From the NCBI RefSeq assembly GCF_007997285.1, contig NZ_VORX01000009.1:1-64000 (forward strand): a stretch of DNA of 64,000 bases. Direction: 5' to 3'. Below the pieces are notes generated by a model. The model worked only from the letters and a program-made list of their open reading frames with translations. It did no database searches and was not told where the DNA came from. Made by a program: the position numbers and the translations under genes. Shown here one piece after another: positions 56,671-64,000 of the stretch (within the stretch, counting starts at the first letter, position 1; every line of letters starts with the position of its first letter). The DNA comes from Gelidibacter salicanalis. GTDB lineage: Bacteria; Bacteroidota; Bacteroidia; Flavobacteriales; Flavobacteriaceae.

Positions 56671-56997
56671 ATGGTAATGTTTAAACCTGGGTTAAATATA
56701 AATTAAAAAGCTTGCTCTGTAAAGCTCTTAACGCTGTTTTATGAAAAGATGGTATGTTGCTCATGAAATTATCAATTGAAAGCCTCAAGTTTCTTTTCAG
56801 GGTCAAATTTATCAAGAAGTTTGCCATTGCCGTAAAATAGTGATGGATCTTTTTTGGCTCATAGTCTTAAGATTATAGACTTATGATGTGATGGGCAGCA
56901 TCGTACAATACTGTGTTGTTAAAAATTTAATATGTATTTAAGGCAATGAATTAGGCCCTGTTTTGGCTGGACTACAACTAATTACAGTTTTTAATCT
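56671..56997. other. Intergenic region between divergent genes, nothing recognised
   Basis: About 330 bp of AT-rich DNA between the DUF2911 start and the J-domain gene promoter. No open frame of note; a weak inverted repeat (CATAGTCT / AGACTTATG, about 56863-56888) is the only structure seen. Confidence 0.5.
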
Positions 56998-57024
56998 TTT
57001 GTATCATAATATCGCGTACTTTTG
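56998..57024 (+). promoter_or_regulatory. Promoter of the J-domain/KTSC gene (-33 TTTG, -7 TACTTTTG)
   Basis: TTTG at 56998-57001, 15-nt spacer, TACTTTTG at 57017-57024. Both elements match the consensus. It rules out a TTG start at 57022 and supports the ATG at 57046. Confidence 0.8.
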
Positions 57025-57045
57025 CGCCCTCAAATAAAAATTATA

Positions 57046-57495
57046 ATGAAGCGCATAAATGAATACAAAAAACTCTTTGGAGTAGAAACTGAAGTCGACT
57101 TAAAGACTTTAAAAAAGAGTTACCGCGATTTGGTGAAAGAATGGCATCCTGACAAATTTCAAAATGGTGATGCATTGCAATTGGAAGCCGAATCTCAAAG
57201 TCGCAGAATTATTGATGGGTACCACTTTTTAGTGAGTATCGCACCAGAAACTATTGCTGCTAACTTAGATAATTATAATGAAACGATAACCAATTCAGGT
57301 ATTGCAGATTATACCCATAAAGGTTTGTTGCTAGAAATCACTTTTCAGGACGGCACCACTTATGAATATTTTGGAGTGACCAAACCGGTGTATATCAAAA
57401 TGATTAACAGCGATAAATTGAATCGTTTCGCAAAGCGCAGTATTTATCCTAATTACGTGTATAGAAAAGTAAAACGAAGCTTGGCAGAAGCTTAG
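57046..57495 (+). CDS. J-domain plus KTSC domain protein
   Basis: 149 residues from the ATG at 57046. Residues about 1-65 are a J domain with the Hsp70-activating HPD motif in KEWHPDKF. Residues about 90-140 form a KTSC domain (LLLEITFQDGTTYEYFGVTKPVY, then FAKRSIYPNYVYRKV). The J domain suggests recruitment of DnaK; the role of KTSC is uncertain (small domain, also found beside lysyl-tRNA synthetase-like and phage proteins). Monocistronic: full promoter upstream and strong terminator downstream. Confidence 0.88.
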   Translation: MKRINEYKKLFGVETEVDLKTLKKSYRDLVKEWHPDKFQNGDALQLEAESQSRRIIDGYHFLVSIAPETIAANLDNYNETITNSGIADYTHKGLLLEITFQDGTTYEYFGVTKPVYIKMINSDKLNRFAKRSIYPNYVYRKVKRSLAEA

Positions 57496-57507
57496 TTTAA
57501 TAACATT

Positions 57508-57558
57508 AAAAGACCTTAGTAGCACATTTCCTGAAATGTCATTTAAGGTCTTTTTTTG
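57508..57558 (+). terminator. Intrinsic terminator after the J-domain/KTSC gene
   Basis: Outer perfect stem AAAGACCTTA / TAAGGTCTTT with an inner hairpin ACATTT / AAATGT, then seven T. Confidence 0.9.
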
Positions 57559-57601
57559 TTTTAAAATGTAAGTCTCCATTCAAAAACTTCCCATTCCCAA
57601 T

Positions 57602-60600
57602 TTAACGAGCTCGTTTTTTAAATTTTTCAACTCGTATTAAGGCAATAATGGCGACAGCCACTACTACCGCCGTGAGGATGTAAATAAAATTCGGTACCGG
57701 TACAGGATCTCCAGCGGCATAACTGTGTAAACCCGTGAGGTAATAGTTCACTCCAAAAGACGTCATAATGATGGAAGCAAACGCAAACACACTGGCCACG
57801 TTGAGTGTAAAGCGACTGTTAAGTGCGGGCACAAGCCTTAAATGCAACACAATAGCATATACAATAATCGAAATTAATGCCCAAGTTTCTTTAGGATCCC
57901 ATGCCCAATAGCGACCCCAAGATTCGTTGGCCCAGACCCCGCCCAAAAAGGTGCCTATGGTTAACACAAACAATCCTATCGTCATTGAAATCTCATTGAT
58001 ATACGTGAGTTCTTTTATCCGAATATCAATTTTATAGGCTGTGCTTTTTGTTTTTATAATCATTAGTACCAAAGCCATAAATCCCAATACTGCAGATAAG
58101 GCCAAGGGTGCATAACTGCTCACAATGGTGGCCACATGTACCTTTAGCCAAAATGACGACTTTAATACGGGCATAAGGTTGGTGATTTCCGGATTTAACC
58201 AATCTAAATAACTTACAAAGAGGAGCGACCCGGTAAACAGCGTAGCTAAGGGTAAAGAAAAATCAGATTTACGGAACGTTAATAATCCACAGAGCATGAG
58301 CACCCAAGCCACAAAAACCATCATTTCGTAACCGTTGCTCCAAGGTGGATGCTGAGCAATATACCAACGGAGTAAAATATTTCCTGTAAAAATCAAGAAA
58401 CTGATCAATGCCACCACTACGAGTATATTCCATAGGATATCTATAAATTTCTTCTGCACGAAAATTTTTGAAAGCGCCAAGACCAACATGATGAGACCAA
58501 TGGTGAAAAAGGTTTGGAACAACCAGAAATTAAGATTCATTTGGTTATACCATAATTCCGCTTCCACGCGCCTTTCTGTTGGAATAATATCTTTGCCCAG
58601 TGTGCTTTGGTAGGTGTCAATGTAACTCAATTTGTCATTGGCACTGGCCCAGTTTTTGGAAGCGATATCATTAAAATACGTCCGGGTAATATTCTGTACA
58701 AAGAGACCATCCTCTGGGGGAAAATCATCAAAGTGATGGGTATAGCTAAACCAAGTGTCTTTTTCATCTAAACTGTTTGGAAAAATTTTCAAATAATTAC
58801 CAGAGAAAATATTGAATAAAATATTAAAGCGCTCATCAACTTTGATGACTTCTTTATCAAATTCATTTTGCTCCGCCGGTTTTTTAGCGTGGGCATCCTC
58901 AGCTAATTTTGCCAATACATAATCGCCATCAGGATTTATTAAATGATCGAAAGAAATATAGCCATCATCTGTGATTTTGAGAGGTTTAAAATAGTTGCCA
59001 CCCTTTTTAGCGTCTATTTTAATGACCGGTATTTTCTGCCAAGCTCCTGGAGACACATGCATGGCTAAAAATGCCTGATTGGCATCCATACTTATGTTTC
59101 CTTCTTCTGATGGATAGCTATAGGTGGTTTTGCCGTAAATTTTTCTTAAAAACTCAGAAGCTAGGGTGTTGATGGGCTTGATCCTTCCATCAATATCCTG
59201 AACTAAAATACGACCAAACAAGTCAGAGTGTTGTTTGTCTATGTGTTGATTGATCACCAATTCAGTTACTGAAGGAATCGAATCATTTTGCATTGGTCGT
59301 TGGGCAAACGTTCCAAAAGAACTCAATACGCCCAAAATAAATAACGGAGCGTACTGCTTAATTTTCTTTAGCTTTTTACTGATTATGGTAAAGCGCGTAC
59401 TTTTTCCGAAGAGGGTAAAAAACATCCCAATCATCAAAAGAAAATAACCAATATAGGTTGTAACAGTGCCTAATACATCGTGATTAACGGCCAGTAGGGT
59501 GCCTTTTTCGTCCGTGTCATAGCTCGCCTGGTAGAATCTGAAGCCGCCATAATCCAATACATTGTTCATATAGATACGAAATGGCATCTGAGTTTCGCCA
59601 TCTAAAACTATGACTTCGCTGGCATAGGAAGAGGGACTCTCAGATCCGGGATAGCGTTCCAGTTGAAAATCATTCAACTTTACCGCAAACGGAATTTCTA
59701 TAGGCATGGCGCCATAAGAAAAACTAAGATTGATGTTGTCTACGGTAATGGCATGTGAAGTTGGTAAAAACCCTTTCCGATAGAGTAGCATTACTTCTTC
59801 TGTTTTATCGCCAACGGTCACATTAAGCACCACAGCATCATCTTTTGTAGGATCATTATCATGGGGTTTTTCAGACGTACTGACTAATTTCATGCTGCCA
59901 TTCTTGTGGAATGAGATGGGCACAAAAGATAAGTCGCCTTGTCTATATAAGGTTTTAAGCGTCATTGGTTGGAGCGAATCTCCCTTCAAAACACCCGCTT
60001 TCTGATCAGCCATCACAAAGAAATCAAGAGGATGGGGAGAGATTATTTTAAACTCGCCATTATCTTCAATAATATTGATGATCCCTTCTTCTTGGGCTTC
60101 AAATCCTATTTTGTGTTTGTGCGGGCCAATAGCTTCTATTTCACCTTTACTTAAAAAAAGGGTTTCTCTACCGTTGCCCGAGGTAGTGACCATTTGTAAT
60201 AACGGTGTGCCTTTCTTGCCATCATCAACAATTTCAGGTAAGGCGTCCGCCACAAAATCTTTTAAGGAAATGGTAATGGGCGTACCTTCTAAATCTGTTT
60301 CTATAGAGAAATTATTATCGTTTAAAGGGGAAAATTCCTTTTTCTTTTCTAGGTGCCTCGTTTTTGAACCGTTGGAAATATGAACTTGTAGATAGTTCTT
60401 ATCTGAAATTATAGTATTTGAACTTTCGCCTTCCCTAATACGCATGATCCCTCCGTAGGAATCATATCTTGTAATTCCTGCACCAATTATGATGATGATA
60501 AAGGAGAGATGAAAGAGTAGTACAGCCCATTTTTCTTTGCGCCATAAATTGTACTTAAAGGTATTTGCTAAAAATGAAAGCGCCAGGCCAACCATGACCA

Positions 60601-60754
60601 ATTCAAACCAGAGGGCATCATATATTTTTATCCAAGCGGTATCTGTGCCAAAATCATTTTCCACAAAAGTTGCGGTAGCCATGGCTACCGCAAAGATTAA
60701 AAGTAAAATTAGGGCTAATACAGATGACGAAAATAAGCGGTAAATAGATTTCAT
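57602..60754 (-). CDS. ccsBA: Fused cytochrome c synthase CcsBA (ResB-CcsA), NrfI-like
   Basis: 1050 residues. The N-terminal ResB/CcsB part (about 1-470) has four or so transmembrane helices around a large periplasmic domain. A periplasmic linker (about 480-760) follows, opening with FGTFAQRPMQND, which resembles a second signal-like segment. The C-terminal CcsA part (about 765-1050) has many helices, the haem-handling WWD-type motif (ESWGRYWAWDPKETW) and flanking His. It attaches haem to CxxCH apocytochromes in the periplasm (system II). In Wolinella the related NrfI loads the CxxCK haem of NrfA; the position right after nrfA suggests the same job here. Gap to nrfA is 61 nt. Confidence 0.94.
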   Translation of the reverse strand: MKSIYRLFSSSVLALILLLIFAVAMATATFVENDFGTDTAWIKIYDALWFELVMVGLALSFLANTFKYNLWRKEKWAVLLFHLSFIIIIIGAGITRYDSYGGIMRIREGESSNTIISDKNYLQVHISNGSKTRHLEKKKEFSPLNDNNFSIETDLEGTPITISLKDFVADALPEIVDDGKKGTPLLQMVTTSGNGRETLFLSKGEIEAIGPHKHKIGFEAQEEGIINIIEDNGEFKIISPHPLDFFVMADQKAGVLKGDSLQPMTLKTLYRQGDLSFVPISFHKNGSMKLVSTSEKPHDNDPTKDDAVVLNVTVGDKTEEVMLLYRKGFLPTSHAITVDNINLSFSYGAMPIEIPFAVKLNDFQLERYPGSESPSSYASEVIVLDGETQMPFRIYMNNVLDYGGFRFYQASYDTDEKGTLLAVNHDVLGTVTTYIGYFLLMIGMFFTLFGKSTRFTIISKKLKKIKQYAPLFILGVLSSFGTFAQRPMQNDSIPSVTELVINQHIDKQHSDLFGRILVQDIDGRIKPINTLASEFLRKIYGKTTYSYPSEEGNISMDANQAFLAMHVSPGAWQKIPVIKIDAKKGGNYFKPLKITDDGYISFDHLINPDGDYVLAKLAEDAHAKKPAEQNEFDKEVIKVDERFNILFNIFSGNYLKIFPNSLDEKDTWFSYTHHFDDFPPEDGLFVQNITRTYFNDIASKNWASANDKLSYIDTYQSTLGKDIIPTERRVEAELWYNQMNLNFWLFQTFFTIGLIMLVLALSKIFVQKKFIDILWNILVVVALISFLIFTGNILLRWYIAQHPPWSNGYEMMVFVAWVLMLCGLLTFRKSDFSLPLATLFTGSLLFVSYLDWLNPEITNLMPVLKSSFWLKVHVATIVSSYAPLALSAVLGFMALVLMIIKTKSTAYKIDIRIKELTYINEISMTIGLFVLTIGTFLGGVWANESWGRYWAWDPKETWALISIIVYAIVLHLRLVPALNSRFTLNVASVFAFASIIMTSFGVNYYLTGLHSYAAGDPVPVPNFIYILTAVVVAVAIIALIRVEKFKKRAR

Positions 60755-60815
60755 AGGGTGTAATCCGGCTTAAGTAGGCCGTTAATTGGATTTTAACTGT
60801 GTTCGATACACACTA

Positions 60816-62315
60816 TTAGTTGTTGTTGCTAACTACTTTTTTGGAGTCCATTTTAGCTTCTCGGGCTTTTGCCTCTTCAAGCCATTTTGGCAAGGCATTG
60901 GTTTTAAACTTCTCTTTTTCATTTATCAATTTCTCCATGTCGAGACCAATGAATTTTTGAGCTTTTTCTTTAGAAGAAATGTCTGGCATTGGTACCGGAT
61001 CAGTATAGCCCAAGTTCGCTAACAAACGTACCAACTTTACACGGGCGTCTTGCGCTTCTGCAAGTCCACTACCCAACACTCTACCCACTTCTACTGGAGA
61101 GTGGAATGAAGCGCCATGAGATGCTGCTGTGTAATCCCAACGCCATTGGGCATGTCTGATGCTCATTAAAATGTCTTTCATTTGCGCATCGGTAGCACCC
61201 AATTCCCAAGCTTTTCCGGCTTCAATATGGGCTTTTACCAAAAGATCCTCCAACTTAATCCGGTTTTCGGTGGCTTTACGCTGTCTGTCATAGACATTCT
61301 CGATAAGCTTATCAGATTCCTCTCTGTGGCATACCTGACAAGAATTGGCTACATTATTTAAAGGCGATTGTAAGTGGTGATCTGTAAATTTTTGTCCGCC
61401 TTCACTTTTATAAGGCATATGGCAATCTGCACAAGACACCCCGCGATCGGCATGCACGCCGGTCAGGTAGGTTTCGTAATCTGGATGCTGTGCTTTAAGC
61501 ATGGGTGCTTTACTGATAGAGTGGGTCCAATCTGAAAATTCAATATCGTCATAATATTTTTCCATGGCTTCAGAGGTGAATCCATTTTCCCAAGGAAAGG
61601 TGAGGTACTGTGTGCCTTCGCTACCTGGTTTGTTCTTGTCAAAATAATACTCCACATGGCATTGTGCGCAAACTAAAGAGCGCATTTCTTGATGTGTGGC
61701 TTGAGTAATGTCTTTTCCCATGGCCTGAAAAGCTTCAACTAAAGCTGGTCTGGTAATACGTAGCTTCATATTATTAGGATCATGGCAATCTGCACAACCT
61801 ATTGGATTAACCACCTCAGAAACGTTTTCTGCCCAGGTACCGCTATAAAATTCGGCAACACCTTTTTCTTCCATTAGCCGTGGTACATCTGGTCCTTTAC
61901 AGGTCCAGCAGGTGGCCGGCATTGGACCGTCCTCTTTATCTTCCGGTCCACCAGTTCGTAATGTATTGTGAATATCATCGATGGCATAATAATGTCCACG
62001 TCCTTGCGAATAGTCTTTGGAAAAACCATAACCTGCCCAGAGCACGACTAATCTGGGGTCTTCCTCTAACATATCGCGCATGGAAGAGCCGCCTTGGTAA
62101 GTGGTAACCGAAGTGTCAGCAGTTTGTAAATACGATTGGTATTCCCTTGGGTAGTTTTTGCCCCATTCAGCATTTCTTGGCTCATTTTCACCAATTAAAA
62201 CGTTAGGCACATACTTGTATTTGGCCTCACTTTTTCGATTAATAATACTTGATGCCAGTAGTCCTAATAAAAAGACGACTATAATTGTGACGACGAAGAG
62301 AACTTTATTTTTCAT
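60816..62315 (-). CDS. nrfA: Ammonia-forming cytochrome c nitrite reductase, catalytic subunit
   Basis: 499 residues. The N-terminal hydrophobic segment is a signal peptide or anchor (VLFVVTIIVVFLLGLLASSII). Five haem motifs: CWTCK (136-140, the Lys-ligated active-site haem), CADCH (174), CAQCH (216), CADCH (295) and CQVCH (326). Active-site neighbourhood VEYYF follows the third motif. It reduces nitrite to ammonium with six electrons in the periplasm. It is 12 nt downstream of nrfH and upstream of ccsBA in one minus-strand operon. Confidence 0.98.
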   Translation of the reverse strand: MKNKVLFVVTIIVVFLLGLLASSIINRKSEAKYKYVPNVLIGENEPRNAEWGKNYPREYQSYLQTADTSVTTYQGGSSMRDMLEEDPRLVVLWAGYGFSKDYSQGRGHYYAIDDIHNTLRTGGPEDKEDGPMPATCWTCKGPDVPRLMEEKGVAEFYSGTWAENVSEVVNPIGCADCHDPNNMKLRITRPALVEAFQAMGKDITQATHQEMRSLVCAQCHVEYYFDKNKPGSEGTQYLTFPWENGFTSEAMEKYYDDIEFSDWTHSISKAPMLKAQHPDYETYLTGVHADRGVSCADCHMPYKSEGGQKFTDHHLQSPLNNVANSCQVCHREESDKLIENVYDRQRKATENRIKLEDLLVKAHIEAGKAWELGATDAQMKDILMSIRHAQWRWDYTAASHGASFHSPVEVGRVLGSGLAEAQDARVKLVRLLANLGYTDPVPMPDISSKEKAQKFIGLDMEKLINEKEKFKTNALPKWLEEAKAREAKMDSKKVVSNNN

Positions 62316-62327
62316 AGTTGTTGCGGT

Positions 62328-62927
62328 TTATTGTGCTTCAATTTCTTTGGCTAGCCATTCCGGGATTACCGTTTCATCCTGATCAGTTGGTAATGGGGCA
62401 ATATTATACTTTACGGTTGACAAGCCGTGTATGCGACCATGCGGGACCTCTTTATGACAGGACCAACAGGCTCTGTCCGTTCGGTTTTCTTTATGGTTGT
62501 CAATCCAACCATCATATTTTACTTCTGTAACCTGTTGTACGTGGCATCTGATACAATTGTTCTGAACAACTTCTTCTGAGGCTTCCCGCATAGTAATTAC
62601 ATCAGGTTCAAGTCGGGCCGTAAAGACTGCCGAGTGGTATAAGCCGTCTTTAGCCTTAAAATAATAGGAATTAAACACATTGTCCTGAGGTACATGACAG
62701 CCATTGCAAGACACCCATTCTCTGTGAGAGCTATGCATCCAACTATTATACACGGGCGTCATAACATGACAATTTACACAGGCTTGCGGATTATCTGATA
62801 AATAAGATACTACTTCAGCTTCTCGTATTATAAAAAATCCCATACCAATAATAGCGGCAATCGCAAAAACGGCAAATGTGCGCCACGACGAGCCTTTTTC
62901 TGGAAGTATTTTATAGTTAAACTTCAT
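62328..62927 (-). CDS. nrfH: Cytochrome c nitrite reductase small subunit (quinol dehydrogenase) NrfH
   Basis: 199 residues. One N-terminal transmembrane helix (FAVFAIAAIIGMGFFIIRE) and four haem motifs: CVNCH (50), CNGCH (74), CIRCH (125), CWSCH (154). NrfH takes electrons from menaquinol and passes them to NrfA. It is the first gene of the operon; upstream are a weak -7-like TATTTTTA (62955-62948) and an inverted repeat at 62964-62982. Confidence 0.97.
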   Translation of the reverse strand: MKFNYKILPEKGSSWRTFAVFAIAAIIGMGFFIIREAEVVSYLSDNPQACVNCHVMTPVYNSWMHSSHREWVSCNGCHVPQDNVFNSYYFKAKDGLYHSAVFTARLEPDVITMREASEEVVQNNCIRCHVQQVTEVKYDGWIDNHKENRTDRACWSCHKEVPHGRIHGLSTVKYNIAPLPTDQDETVIPEWLAKEIEAQ

Positions 62928-62963
62928 ATACCTTGTGAATTGTAGGTTAAAAATAGCACACAG

Positions 62964-62982
62964 ATCAGTGATTAGAACTGAT
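62964..62982 (-). promoter_or_regulatory. Inverted repeat in the nrfH upstream region
   Basis: ATCAGT and ACTGAT separated by 7 nt. It lies 37-55 nt upstream of the nrfH ATG, just upstream of a -7-like box TATTTTTA (one mismatch), so a bound protein would cover the spacer or -33 region. It is not an FNR/CRP consensus (no TTGAT...ATCAA). Operator function is inferred. Confidence 0.4.
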
Positions 62983-63427
62983 AATTGTCATATTTTAATA
63001 AAAGATAAGGCTTTAAAAACTAATTCGTTGTGATGAATATTAAGAAATATTTAAGAGTCTCTACCCAGCGCCAATTATAAGGAGTTCTAAGTGTTTAAAA
63101 ATCAATGGGTATGGTGTGAAGGCCTTGGTGGGAACGGAGAATTGGAGCATTTTAAATGAACACCATGTCATCATTTAGAATGATTCTAAAATACGGAGTT
63201 CCGCAGAAAGGAAGCACTTTACGGTCTGCTTTTAGATTTTTAAAACCAATTTTAGAGCTACATACCTTGATTGAAAAACTTTTGTTAAACTTGAAATGAA
63301 GCTCTAAAGAAACTTCTATATTTCGGAGCCTTATGGCATTCGATGCTGAATATACTACCAATTCATAATAGCAGACATTCCTGATTCCGGACAACGTATT
63401 GGAACGCCTGAGCCCATGTTCACAATT
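62983..63427. other. Intergenic region upstream of nrfH and of the nicotinate phosphoribosyltransferase gene
   Basis: About 440 bp. It holds a perfect 17-bp palindrome (TTTAGAAT-G-ATTCTAAA, 63174-63190), a 9-bp inverted repeat TTTAGAGCT / AGCTCTAAA (63251-63308, 40-nt spacer) and a 39-codon frame (63180-63299) between them. No recognised gene; an 80-codon minus-strand frame (63152-63394) has no supporting signal. Confidence 0.5.
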
Positions 63428-63435
63428 TATTTTTG
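63428..63435 (+). promoter_or_regulatory. -7 promoter box for the nicotinate phosphoribosyltransferase gene
   Basis: TATTTTTG matches TAnnTTTG and gives a leader of about 40 nt to the TTG start at 63480. Confidence 0.5.
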
Positions 63436-63479
63436 GATATATTTACAATTCGATAGTATTAACTAAAACTGAGACACTC

Positions 63480-64000
63480 TTGAAGATTACAGCAGCTTAC
63501 ACCGATCTATATCAACTTACCATGGCCCAAGTGTATTTTAAAACCAAACCAGATGGGCGGGCAGTTTTCGATTATTATTACCGAAGCAATCCGTTTAATG
63601 GAGGCTACGTCATTTTTGCCGGATTGGAAAATGTACTTGATATTCTGGAAAATTTAAAGTTTGTTGACTCTGATCTGGAGTTTTTGGAACAACATGGTTT
63701 TGAGCAGGAATTTTTGGATTATTTAAAGGATTTTCGATTTCATGGCACGATCCGTTCCAGTCAAGAAGGGGATGTCGTATTTCCTAACCGACCAATACTA
63801 CAGGTGGAAGCAAATATTATAGAAGCCCAAGTTATTGAAACCATGCTTTTAAACCTTCTCAATTTCCAATCCCTGATCGCCACCAAGGCAAACAGAATCA
63901 GGCACAGTGCTAAAGACGCCACCTTATTAGATATGGGTCTAAGACGTGCGCACGCTACTGGGGGGTACTATGCTTCTAGAGCAGCAGTAATTGGTGGATT
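63480..64000 (+). CDS. pncB: Nicotinate phosphoribosyltransferase (3' end outside window)
   Basis: 173 codons are visible and the frame is open to the window end. The N-terminus KITAAYTDLYQLTMAQVYF is the standard opening of this family; further on are DYYYRSNPFNGGYVIFAGL, IIEAQVIETMLLNLLNFQS, ATKANRIRH and LLDMGLRRAHATGG, which belong to the active-site region. It makes nicotinate mononucleotide from nicotinate and PRPP in NAD salvage. The start is inferred to be TTG at 63480: it directly precedes the family N-terminus, and no in-frame ATG lies nearby upstream. Confidence 0.92.
   Translation, partial: MKITAAYTDLYQLTMAQVYFKTKPDGRAVFDYYYRSNPFNGGYVIFAGLENVLDILENLKFVDSDLEFLEQHGFEQEFLDYLKDFRFHGTIRSSQEGDVVFPNRPILQVEANIIEAQVIETMLLNLLNFQSLIATKANRIRHSAKDATLLDMGLRRAHATGGYYASRAAVIGG

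Noticed and set aside
57022-57045. TTG start for the J-domain/KTSC gene
   Set aside because: It lies in the -7 box TACTTTTG; the ATG at 57046 follows a complete promoter.
63152-63394. 80-codon minus-strand frame
   Set aside because: It spans palindromic intergenic DNA and has no domain; probably chance.

Overview
This AT-rich window comes from the chromosome of a member of the Bacteroidetes, most likely family Flavobacteriaceae. The evidence is gldI, several type IX secretion (T9SS) C-terminal sorting domains, promoters of the TTTG / TAnnTTTG type, few Shine-Dalgarno sequences, and flavobacterial gene neighbourhoods such as parA-parB-DUF5683-dapB-lepB-wbqC and ribH-two small membrane proteins-mutL. 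The genus cannot be fixed from sequence alone. No rRNA, tRNA, CRISPR array, transposase, integrase or phage gene was seen.

Layout. Positions 1-18650 are the accessory-looking part: two giant secreted repeat proteins in tandem (the first truncated by the window start). They have different Ig-like repeat arrays but related C-terminal halves (LamG-like domain, conserved downstream region, T9SS sorting domain). Positions 18870-25720 hold a minus-strand immunophilin/phosphoesterase operon (nrnA-gldI-cyclophilin/FKBP lipoprotein), ndk, a cold-shock gene, a DUF721 gene, a small lipoprotein, recF and a TPR membrane protein. Positions 25725-31569 run ribH, two small paralogous membrane proteins, mutL, two rhomboid proteases and an EEP-fold hydrolase. 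Positions 31865-37424 are a minus-strand operon read parA, parB, DUF5683, dapB, lepB, wbqC, DUF6122. Positions 37657-53074 hold a dienoyl-CoA reductase-like SDR, an M16 peptidase, pyrG, yidC, a MORN-repeat protein, mnmA, a T9SS-exported subtilase, a nitronate monooxygenase-like protein, a MATE transporter, a small acidic protein and a PAP2 phosphatase. Positions 53480-62927 are mostly minus strand: acyl-CoA dehydrogenase, meaB, DUF2911, a plus-strand J-domain/KTSC protein, then the nitrite-ammonification operon nrfH-nrfA-ccsBA. A nicotinate phosphoribosyltransferase gene starts at 63480 and runs off the end.

How the parts fit together. The nrf genes encode a quinol-to-nitrite respiratory chain together with a cytochrome c synthase of the type able to load its CxxCK haem. 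GldI and the three T9SS substrates imply a T9SS/gliding apparatus encoded elsewhere. The remainder is housekeeping: DNA repair, chromosome partition, riboflavin, lysine, CTP and NAD synthesis, membrane-protein insertion and signal-peptide cleavage.

The most unexplained signal is not a gene. Several intergenic regions hold degenerate tandem arrays with strict 7-bp phase (CAGTNNN and relatives) or 6-bp phase (TTCAAN). Five of them begin 1 to about 20 nt after a stop codon and read along that gene's strand. The genes they follow lack an obvious intrinsic terminator, while nine other transcription-unit ends in the window have a hairpin plus T-run and no array. No complete novel defence or biosynthetic system was recognised; the giant tandem surface proteins and the array/terminator pattern are the best leads.
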